This document shows, in pieces, positions 1 to 5,383 of a stretch of 8,253 nucleotides of DNA; positions within the stretch are counted from its first letter, which is position 1, and every line of letters begins with the position of its first letter. The translations under genes and the position numbers were made by a program. The stretch is from the NCBI GenBank assembly GCA_012271025.1, contig JAAXHF010000722.1:1-8253 (forward strand), in the 5' to 3' direction. The stretch is from Deltaproteobacteria bacterium (lineage in GTDB: Bacteria; Desulfobacterota_B; Binatia; Bin18). Below the pieces are notes generated by a model. The model did no database searches, was not told where the DNA came from, and saw only the letters and a list, made by a program, of their open reading frames with translations.

Positions 1-10
1 TTGGTTATGA

Positions 11-269
11 GTCCGGACCCTAGCGGGGCATAGGGAGCAGTTGCGGGCCTTGGTGGCGGTCCAGCCCGACCTGACCTTGGCAGAGATGCGCTACGCCCTC
101 GGGGTCTCGTGCAGCCTCGTCTCGGTGTGGCGGGCGCTGCGGCGGTTGGGGCTCACGTTAAAAAAAAGGCCTGGTCGCCCAGGAACAGACCCACCCTGAT
201 GTCCGCCTCGCCCGCCAGCGCTGGCGGGCAGCTCAGCCCACCCTGGCCGCCTCCCGGCTCGTCTTCATT
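11..269 (+). pseudogene. IS630-family transposase remnant (N-terminal part, frameshifted and truncated)
   Basis: Read in two frames this resembles the N-terminal DNA-binding half of IS630-type transposases. The frame starting at 11 gives a helix-turn-helix segment with the words DLTLAEMRYALGV and WRALRRLGLTLKK (about 62-166). After an A8 run (160-167) similarity continues one base further on, from 168, with GLVAQEQTHPDV and ARQRWRAAQPTL, then ASRLVFI ending at 269. In the family this last word is followed by D-E, the first catalytic Asp of the DDE domain, but here unrelated sequence follows. A TGA at 8-10 blocks the first frame upstream, and no terminal inverted repeat is visible. It is therefore a non-functional fragment lacking the catalytic domain. 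Family assignment rests on recognised motifs, not a search. The A8 run could be a decayed frame or the relic of a frameshift site. Confidence 0.8.
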
Positions 270-530
270 AGCAAACATGTCAAAATTCTTCGCCTCGGCA
301 GCCGCGTCAGCCAGAACAGGCGTGTAGAGCGTGTTGAATTTTTCATACGCCTGCTGTTCATCTTGGGCGCCTTCGGCAATCCCTCCGGGCTGGACGCCGG
401 TCACCCACACTTCCCCTTCCTCTTCAGCACCACGTTCAACCAACGCTCGACCCTGTGCTGTCACATACGCCTGGAAGCCGTTGCCCTGAACGGTGTTCTT
501 GAACAGAAACAGAAGTGGCGGTCTGTCCAT
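153..530 (-). CDS. hypothetical protein with IS-derived C-terminal tail (probably truncated gene)
   Basis: The frame encodes 125 residues beginning MDRPPLLFLFKNTVQGNGF. I chose the ATG at 528-530 because AAGGAGG (complement of 537-543) lies 6 bases upstream; the frame stays open further up without a comparable site. Residues 1-87 look like a real, mildly acidic protein with an AEEEGEVWVTG stretch and an Ala-rich probable helix near VLADAAAEAKNF. No signal peptide or membrane segment is evident and I do not recognise the family. From about residue 88 the sequence is the antisense of the IS630 remnant, including the Gly/Pro-rich tail and the TGA at 153-155, so the native C-terminus has been lost or replaced. 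It lies 163 bases downstream of the SnoaL-like gene on the same strand and has its own promoter candidate. Whether the product folds is unknown. Confidence 0.6.
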   Translation of the reverse strand: MDRPPLLFLFKNTVQGNGFQAYVTAQGRALVERGAEEEGEVWVTGVQPGGIAEGAQDEQQAYEKFNTLYTPVLADAAAEAKNFDMFANEDEPGGGQGGLSCPPALAGEADIRVGLFLGDQAFFLT

Positions 531-536
531 TAGAGC

Positions 537-543
537 CCTCCTT
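537..543 (-). promoter_or_regulatory. Shine-Dalgarno site fixing the start of the small hypothetical gene
   Basis: The minus strand reads AAGGAGG, ending 6 bases before the ATG at 530. This is a near-perfect anti-16S match at good spacing and favours that start over the in-frame ATG at 591-593. Confidence 0.75.
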
Positions 544-634
544 ACTCTTTGAGTGTAGCTTATAGCCACGTACTCCGCGGTGAATTGTGGCATTCGCCCC
601 GGTTCGGATCAACGCCGGGATGGCTCTCTGCTGG

Positions 635-685
635 TCTCAGAATTATCTTCACCTCTCATTCCTTCTGACAAACTGCACTCTGAGA
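635..685. repeat. 7-bp inverted repeat flanking the promoter candidate
   Basis: TCTCAGA at 635-641 and its exact reverse complement TCTGAGA at 679-685 bracket the -10/-35 candidate. The inner arm touches the -10 hexamer and the outer arm lies 7 bases upstream of the -35. The centres are 44 bp apart, about four helical turns, an arrangement that could suit a dimeric regulator or looping. A 7-bp match can arise by chance in a region of this size, so this is only a candidate operator. Confidence 0.25.
642..671 (-). promoter_or_regulatory. sigma70-like promoter candidate upstream of the small hypothetical gene
   Basis: On the minus strand TTGTCA (complement of 666-671, 5/6 to TTGACA) and GATAAT (complement of 642-647, 5/6 to TATAAT) are separated by 18 bases. 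Transcription would begin near 635, giving an untranslated leader of about 105 bases before the ATG at 530. The intergenic DNA here is visibly less GC-rich than its surroundings. The site starts only about 20 bases beyond the stop of the SnoaL-like gene, where I see no convincing terminator, so read-through from that gene is also possible. Called from sequence match alone. Confidence 0.45.
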
Positions 686-693
686 ACGCTTCG

Positions 694-1152
694 TCAGGAG
701 TCCTGCTTGGCCCAGCTGGTCTCGTAGTCGGTGCTCATCCGCACCTGGGCGCGCAGGTGCTGAATCTTCCACTCGCCGCCCACCTTGACGTAGTCGTCCT
801 CGTAGCGCACCGCCTGCCACTTGGCCGTGGTCTCGCCGAAGGTAAACGGACCGATGAAATACCAGCGGCCGGTGGCGCGCTCGCCCTCGACCTTGATGAC
901 CGGGTTCATCACCATGTGCTGGGAGAAGCTGATCATTTTTTGGAAGCCCTGGAACAGCTCCCGGATGCCGGCATGGCCCTCGCCCTTGCCAAAACCTTTT
1001 GCTTCCCAGATGCCGTCTTCGGCAAAAACCGTGGTGATGCGACCCGGATTATGGTCGTCGTCGCAGATGTCGCAATACTCGGCCTTCAACTGCTTGATGG
1101 CCTCGATGTCTTCCATCCGGGTGAGACGTTGTTCGAGTTCTGCCATGTCCAT
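694..1152 (-). CDS. SnoaL/NTF2-like fold protein
   Basis: This 152-residue protein has the size and pattern of SnoaL_4-type alpha+beta barrels. An N-terminal helix carries MEDIEAIKQLKAEYCDICD, followed by TVFAEDGIWEAKG, a GIRELFQGF helix, a QHMVMNPVI strand with His79, then ERATGRWYFIG and a closing GGEWKIQHLRAQV. The family includes polyketide cyclases, scytalone dehydratase and LinA-like dehydrochlorinases, which use an Asp/His pair; Asp28 or a neighbour of the DDD cluster (31-33) with His79 could fill that role. No signal peptide is seen, so it is probably cytoplasmic. The start at ATG 1152 is supported by AAAGGAGG (complement of 1160-1167) 7 bases upstream; a second ATG two codons on is less well spaced. 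It is divergent from the Rid-like gene. Fold assignment is fairly secure, but the substrate cannot be told from sequence. Confidence 0.85.
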   Translation of the reverse strand: MDMAELEQRLTRMEDIEAIKQLKAEYCDICDDDHNPGRITTVFAEDGIWEAKGFGKGEGHAGIRELFQGFQKMISFSQHMVMNPVIKVEGERATGRWYFIGPFTFGETTAKWQAVRYEDDYVKVGGEWKIQHLRAQVRMSTDYETSWAKQDS

Positions 1153-1193
1153 TGTCGTTCCTCCTTTGTCACTCGGGTGTCGTTGACGCAGCC

Positions 1194-1199
1194 ATTATA
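1194..1199 (-). promoter_or_regulatory. candidate -10 element for the SnoaL-like gene
   Basis: The minus strand carries a perfect TATAAT hexamer 41 bases upstream of the ATG at 1152, which would give a leader of about 35 bases containing the strong ribosome binding site. No good -35 hexamer is found at 16-18 bases, where the DNA is very GC-rich, so an activator may be needed or the match may be fortuitous. Confidence 0.35.
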
Positions 1200-1226
1200 G
1201 CGACGGCCGGCGCTCCCGCATACTGT

Positions 1227-1270
1227 GGCCGGGCGAGCGGAAAAGTGCTAAGGCTCGGCTTCATCCGGCC
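1227..1270 (+). other. possible hairpin in the leader of the Rid-like gene
   Basis: GGCCGG (1227-1232) can pair with CCGGCC (1265-1270), and inside it CGAGC (1234-1238) with GCTCG (1253-1257), leaving an A-rich loop. The structure ends 4 bases before the AAGGAG ribosome binding site (1275-1280) of the gene starting at 1286. GC-rich DNA forms such pairings easily; no riboswitch class is recognised. Confidence 0.2.
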
Positions 1271-1285
1271 CGACAAGGAGTCCTT

Positions 1286-2041
1286 ATGCTCATGCAGCAG
1301 CCGATTGGCAACTACACCTTCATCAAAGGCATTGGTCCCTTTTGTTCGGGCTGTAAGGCCCAGCCCGGCTATGAGATTGTCCACGCCCGCTTTCATCCTC
1401 AGCCTGCCTTACAGGCCGGCTTCGGTCTGATTGAGCGTCACCTGCAACGCCTCGGGCGTCCCATCCAGGCGCTGTGTGGCATGGAGCTGCGCATCCCTCA
1501 GTCGCTGTCAGCCCAGGCGTTTGCCGAGTTCAACGCGCCGTATATCACCCGCCTGACCGACTGGGGGCTGCCCGTCGATGGGGTGAACCCCGTCGCCCGA
1601 ACGAATGTGGCGCCTGCTGTCCACCCGCCCGCCGAACCCGGGGTGTACGGCTTCTCGTATACCCTGCCCAGCCAGTACCGGGGCACGACGTTTGTCCTGT
1701 CCGGTTCGGCCGAAACCCAACGTCGGTCCGACGGGGGTGAGGGCTACGAGATTGTGAGCCACTGGGATGTCTCGCCGGGGGGCCTGACCAAAAAAGCCGA
1801 CCATGTCCTGGATATCCTGGCGGCTCGCCTGCGTGAGCTGGAAGTCGGCTGGGCGGACGCCACCACGGTCCAGGTGTACACTGTTTGTGATATCCATGCT
1901 CTGCTCGAAACGAGCCTGCGATCGGCCCAGCAGAGCCGCCACGGCCTCCAGTGGCACTACGCCCGTCCGCCGGTGACAGAACTGGAGTACGAGATGGACG
2001 CCCGGGGCGTCCGGCAGGAGTGCATCGTGTCGGGCGTGTGA
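1286..2041 (+). CDS. tandem-domain Rid (YjgF/YER057c/UK114) family protein
   Basis: The product is 251 residues, about twice the usual ~130 for a Rid protein, and appears to hold two Rid-type halves. The N-terminal half (about 10-112) ends with FNAPY, then NPVARTNVAP, resembling the Rid C-terminal motif with its conserved Arg (here Arg105). The second half (about 118-248) shows the family order: a VLSGSAETQ strand, a long helix with DHVLDILAARLRELEVGWAD, the strand VQVYTVCDI, and WHYARPPVTELEYEMDARGV with Arg227. Canonical RidA hydrolyses reactive enamine/imine intermediates released by PLP enzymes; other Rid subgroups act as deaminases in catabolic routes. The start at ATG 1286 is set by AAGGAG (1275-1280) 5 bases upstream; the ATG at 1292 is less well spaced. 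It converges on the aminotransferase gene, 7 bases between stops. Family call is likely; activity is unknown. Confidence 0.75.
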   Translation: MLMQQPIGNYTFIKGIGPFCSGCKAQPGYEIVHARFHPQPALQAGFGLIERHLQRLGRPIQALCGMELRIPQSLSAQAFAEFNAPYITRLTDWGLPVDGVNPVARTNVAPAVHPPAEPGVYGFSYTLPSQYRGTTFVLSGSAETQRRSDGGEGYEIVSHWDVSPGGLTKKADHVLDILAARLRELEVGWADATTVQVYTVCDIHALLETSLRSAQQSRHGLQWHYARPPVTELEYEMDARGVRQECIVSGV

Positions 2042-2051
2042 GCGACGCTCA
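2039..2051. repeat. palindrome spanning both convergent stop codons
   Basis: TGAGCG-A-CGCTCA is a perfect 13-base palindrome with an odd centre. Its left TGA is the stop of the Rid-like gene and its right TCA is the complement of the aminotransferase stop. As RNA it could form a 5-bp stem with a 3-base loop in either direction. No T-run follows on either strand, so it is at best a weak terminator or simply a by-product of compact packing. Confidence 0.4.
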
Positions 2052-3215
2052 GTCGAAGTCGTAGTCCTCGAGGTAGTCGCGGAGGCGGCTCAGCGCGGTT
2101 TCGAGCCGCTCGTGGGACTGGGCGAAACACAGCCGGAAGTGGTCCTCATTGCCCGGTCCAAAGGTGAAGCCCGGCGCCAGGCCGACGTTTTTCTCGGCCA
2201 GCAGGCTCTGCACAAAGTCCAGGCTGGAGCGCAGGCCGCGGACGCGGGGAAAGGCGTAGAAGGCGCCCGCCGGCTCGCTCAGCTCAATCCGCGGGTGGGG
2301 GGCCAGCATCTGCATCACCAACCCGCGACCGGCCCGGTAGCGCTCGCGCAGCTCACGCACGAAGGACTCACCCTGGGTGAGAGCGGTGATGCCCGCCATC
2401 TGGATGAAGGGCGGGGCGCCGGTATTGGAGCACTCGGACAGGGCGGTCATCTGCTCGCCGTAGCCGGCCGGTATGACCATCCAGCCCAGCCGCCAGCCGG
2501 TCATGGCAAACGCCTTGGAGAAGCCGTTGACGACGATGAGCGGGTCGTCCGGTTCGGCGATGGACAGAAACGAGGGGGCGACATCGCCGTCGAAGACGTT
2601 GCGGTGGTAGACCTCGTCGGCGATGATGACGATACCCCGCCCGCGGCAGAAATCGAGCAGCCGCCGCTGTTCGTCGCCCGGCATGACCCAGCCGGTGGGG
2701 TTGCAGGGACTGTTGAGAAAAAGCGCCCTGGTTTCCGGCCGGGCGGCGGCGAACAGGTCGCCAAGCTCCAGCCGCCAGCCCTGCGGCTCGATCCGTTGGC
2801 GCACGAAGTCGAACGTCGCGCCCGTCATCTGGAAGGCGCGGTCGATGTTGGGCCAGTTGGGGCTGACGATCAGGCCGTGGTCGCCGGAGCCGAGCGTCAT
2901 CCGCGCCGCCATGGAGATGCCCAGCATGGTCGAGCCCGGCACGGCGATGCGGCCCACATCGAGCTCAATCCCGTACAGGCGGTCGAGATAGTCCTTGATC
3001 GCCGCTCGCAGATCCGGCCGTCCTGCGGGGTGGTTGTAAAAGGTCAGTCCGTCATCGAGCGCGCGCTTGGCGGCGTCGCGGATGAAGTCCGGAGTCGGCA
3101 GGTCGCCCTCGCCGAACCACAGGGGAATAACCGACGGATCGCCGATGCGGGGCAGGCCGACCTTGGTGATGCCGTTCTGGCGCAGGCTCTCGAATTCGCG
3201 GCGCAGGGTGCTCAT
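2049..3215 (-). CDS. PLP-dependent aminotransferase, class I/II (fold type I)
   Basis: This 388-residue protein has the full class I/II aminotransferase set. It shows GEGDLPTPDF near the N-terminus, the Tyr of TFYNHPAGRPDLR (60), the NSPCNPTG motif with Asn172, IIADEVY with Asp200 and Tyr203 for the cofactor ring, and FSKAFAMTGWRLGW with the Schiff-base Lys234 and phosphate-binding Arg242. The FRLCFA Arg361 would grip the substrate carboxylate. Length is normal and no signal peptide is seen, so it is a soluble cytoplasmic enzyme moving an amino group between an amino acid and a 2-oxo acid. Substrate specificity (aspartate, aromatic or other) is not readable. Its ATG overlaps the TGA of the molybdopterin oxidoreductase as ATGA. 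No good Shine-Dalgarno site precedes the ATG, which points to translation by reinitiation. It converges on the Rid-like gene. Confidence 0.93.
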   Translation of the reverse strand: MSTLRREFESLRQNGITKVGLPRIGDPSVIPLWFGEGDLPTPDFIRDAAKRALDDGLTFYNHPAGRPDLRAAIKDYLDRLYGIELDVGRIAVPGSTMLGISMAARMTLGSGDHGLIVSPNWPNIDRAFQMTGATFDFVRQRIEPQGWRLELGDLFAAARPETRALFLNSPCNPTGWVMPGDEQRRLLDFCRGRGIVIIADEVYHRNVFDGDVAPSFLSIAEPDDPLIVVNGFSKAFAMTGWRLGWMVIPAGYGEQMTALSECSNTGAPPFIQMAGITALTQGESFVRELRERYRAGRGLVMQMLAPHPRIELSEPAGAFYAFPRVRGLRSSLDFVQSLLAEKNVGLAPGFTFGPGNEDHFRLCFAQSHERLETALSRLRDYLEDYDFD

Positions 3216-5305
3216 GCCGTGGCCGTCCCGTTCTCCGCTCCGCCCGCATCACGGTCTGTCTCGTCCGTAGCGCCGTGCCAGGGCTCGACCTCGACCCGGC
3301 AGTCGTAGAAGGTGCCGCCGCCGCCCAGGTCGGTCAGCTTGGCCGAGGTCACGTTGTTCACATTGCCCCTGCCGCCGGACAGTTTGTCCCACCAGCCCCA
3401 GAAGGTGGCGACCGTGCCGGGGGCGACACTGGTCGAGATTGTGAGCGGCATGACGAACGCGCCCCGGGCGTTGAACACCCGGACTTCCGCGCCGTCTTGC
3501 AGGCCCCGGGCCGCAGCGTCGTCAGGATGGATTTCCAGGGTCCGGGCGGTGTTTTCCTGGCGGCGCATCACCGGCAGGTGGCCGTAGGAGGAGTTGAGCG
3601 AGTCCTTGTGCTTGCGGGGCAGAAAGTTGAGCGGGTAGGGCCCGTCACTCAGCGTTTCGTGGGGCGGCACAAAGCCGGGCAGAGGGTCGAGCCCGTCGCG
3701 GGCCAGCTTCTCGCACCAGAACTCGAACTTGCCTGACGGGGTCAGAAAGCCGCCCCGGGCGCGCGGCAGCAGGTCCGGCTCGGGCCGGGTGCGGGCAAAG
3801 GGCTGGCTGAGAAAGGCGTCGGCGGGCACCTGCTTTTTGAGTGACTCGGCCGTCAGCTGGGAGGCCGAGGCGTACACGGCCGGCTCGGTGATACCCAGCC
3901 CGGCGGCCAACAGCTGAAACACCTCGGCGTTGGACTTGGCCTCGCCCAGCGGGGCAATCGCTTGGGGACTGAAGCTGCCGAAATCGCCGCCGTAGGCCAG
4001 AACGGCGTCGTCGTGCTCCAGGGGCGAGGTGGCCGGCAGCACGATATCGGCGTAGTCGGCGCTGTCGGTCAGGAACATGTCGTGGACGACGGTGAACAGA
4101 TCGGGGCGTTGCAGGCCGCGACGCAGGCTGGTCTGGTCGGGCAGCGAGGCGGCCGGGTTGCAGTTGTAGTTGTAGATGACCTTGATCGGCGGGTCGAGCG
4201 TGGGGTCAAGCAAGTGCTCGGCCAGGCGCACCATGTTGATCTCCCGCGTGCCCGGCGGAGACAGGTCGGGCCGCATGGCCGCAGCCATATTCTGGGCGGT
4301 GAACATCGCCCCGCCAAAATTACACAGTCCGCCCCCGACCTCGCGCCAGGCACCGGTCAGGGTCGGCAGACACGCCACCGCGCGGATCGCGGCCGCAGCC
4401 CCGCCGCTGCGCTGGATGCCGATCCCGATGCGGATGGCGGCCGGCCGGGTCGTCGCGTAGTCGCGGGCCAGGTCTTGGATCTTTTCGACCGGGATACCGC
4501 AGGCGGCTGACAGCTCGGCCAGGGACAGGCTGTGGAGCCGGTCAACAAAGGCCTCATAGCCGAGGCTGTACTGGTGCACATAGTCCTCGTCGACCAGACC
4601 CTCGTGCTCGATGACCTTCAGCAGGGCCAGGGCCAGGGCTGCGTCCGTACCCGGCCGGATGAAAACATGCTCGTCGCCCGCCCGGGCGGTACGTGAACGG
4701 TAGGGATCAATCGTAATCACACGCGCTCCGCGCCGGCGCGCCTCCTGGACCAGAGGCCAGACGTGGAAACCGGTGTTGAGCGGGTTTGAGGCCCAGAAGA
4801 TGATCAGTTTGCTGTTGACCAGACCCTCGGGGGCAAAGCCGAAAAAAACGTCCGAGTAGGCCAGCGCGCCGTACAGACCGCCCGCGCAGATGGTCCGCGC
4901 CAGGGTTGAGGCGCCCAGAGCGTGAAAGAAACGCCGGTCCAGACCGTTGCTCTGATACACCCCGTTATTGCCGCGGTAGGAGTAGGGCAGAATCGACTGC
5001 GGACCGTGCTGGTCGATCGCCGCCCGCATCTGGCGGCAGACGGTGGCGATGGCCTCGTCCCACGAGATTTGCTCAAAGCGCGCGCCCGGCCCCTTTGGGC
5101 CGACCCGCCTGACCGGGTGCAGCAGGCGGTCTGGCGCGTACACCCGGTCGAGGAATTTGTTGACCTTGGCGCACAGTGCCCCGCGCGTAAACGGATGGTC
5201 TGCATTGGCCCGGACGCTGACCGCCCGGCCGTGGTCTACGGTCACATCCATCAGACACGAATCGGGACAGTCGTGGGGACACGCAACATGGGCAATGTGT
5301 GACAT
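3212..5305 (-). CDS. molybdopterin-dependent oxidoreductase (DMSO reductase superfamily, cytoplasmic type)
   Basis: The product is 697 residues. An N-terminal [4Fe-4S] motif (Cys9-X3-Cys13-X3-Cys17-X27-Cys45) is followed by Lys47, in the position of the electron-relay Lys of formate dehydrogenases. The large bis-MGD binding region (about 58-450) includes RTICAGG, where Cys140 aligns with the Mo-ligand Cys of nitrate reductases, then WASNPLNTGFHVWP, ITIDPYRSRTA, and later YNYNCNPAASLPD and DIVLPATSPLEHDD. The C-terminal molydop-binding domain (about 575-675) has LNFLPRKHKDSLNSS and a final strand with TFYDCRVEVEP. A short acidic tail follows. No twin-arginine signal is present, so it should stay in the cytoplasm, and no electron-transfer subunit is seen here. 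The start is set by AGGAGG (complement of 5311-5316) 5 bases upstream. The stop overlaps the aminotransferase start by 4 bases. The substrate cannot be read from sequence; formate dehydrogenase and S-/N-oxide reductase relatives are the alternatives. Confidence 0.92.
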   Translation of the reverse strand: MSHIAHVACPHDCPDSCLMDVTVDHGRAVSVRANADHPFTRGALCAKVNKFLDRVYAPDRLLHPVRRVGPKGPGARFEQISWDEAIATVCRQMRAAIDQHGPQSILPYSYRGNNGVYQSNGLDRRFFHALGASTLARTICAGGLYGALAYSDVFFGFAPEGLVNSKLIIFWASNPLNTGFHVWPLVQEARRRGARVITIDPYRSRTARAGDEHVFIRPGTDAALALALLKVIEHEGLVDEDYVHQYSLGYEAFVDRLHSLSLAELSAACGIPVEKIQDLARDYATTRPAAIRIGIGIQRSGGAAAAIRAVACLPTLTGAWREVGGGLCNFGGAMFTAQNMAAAMRPDLSPPGTREINMVRLAEHLLDPTLDPPIKVIYNYNCNPAASLPDQTSLRRGLQRPDLFTVVHDMFLTDSADYADIVLPATSPLEHDDAVLAYGGDFGSFSPQAIAPLGEAKSNAEVFQLLAAGLGITEPAVYASASQLTAESLKKQVPADAFLSQPFARTRPEPDLLPRARGGFLTPSGKFEFWCEKLARDGLDPLPGFVPPHETLSDGPYPLNFLPRKHKDSLNSSYGHLPVMRRQENTARTLEIHPDDAAARGLQDGAEVRVFNARGAFVMPLTISTSVAPGTVATFWGWWDKLSGGRGNVNNVTSAKLTDLGGGGTFYDCRVEVEPWHGATDETDRDAGGAENGTATA

Positions 5306-5383
5306 AGCTGCCTCCTCTCTACGTGTGCGTGTAGCACATGCCGACCGACGCGCGCAAAGCGGACCGGCCCGGCTTGACCGAGT
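5306..5383 (-). other. 78-base spacer between carboxylase and oxidoreductase genes
   Basis: The spacer contains the AGGAGG ribosome binding site of the oxidoreductase gene and a short imperfect repeat around CTACGTGTGCGTGTAG (5319-5334). I find neither a stem followed by a T-run nor a good -35/-10 pair on the minus strand. Transcription from the carboxylase into the oxidoreductase/aminotransferase pair is therefore possible but unproven. Confidence 0.4.

Noticed and set aside
109..327. 72-codon plus-strand open frame starting inside the IS remnant
   Set aside because: It is in the third frame, neither of the two that match the transposase, and runs past the IS/host junction with no family similarity.
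580..1200. 206-codon plus-strand open frame over the SnoaL-like gene
   Set aside because: The minus strand encodes a recognisable SnoaL fold with a strong ribosome binding site at a well-spaced ATG. The plus frame has no such support.
1183..1224. Plus-strand promoter for the Rid-like gene built on TTGACG (1183-1188) and CATACT (1219-1224)
   Set aside because: The hexamers are 30 bases apart, far outside the usable range, and no better -10 lies at 16-18 bases.
2112..3308. 398-codon open frame on the plus strand opposite the aminotransferase
   Set aside because: The opposite strand carries a complete aminotransferase with all catalytic residues. The plus frame has low-complexity Gly/Ala/Val/Arg-rich composition typical of antisense of GC-rich genes, with no ribosome binding site or recognisable domain.
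5319..5383. Possible terminator or promoter in the spacer before the oxidoreductase
   Set aside because: The stems are only about 4 bp and imperfect, no T-run follows, and the best -35/-10 pairing has poor matches and 19-base spacing.
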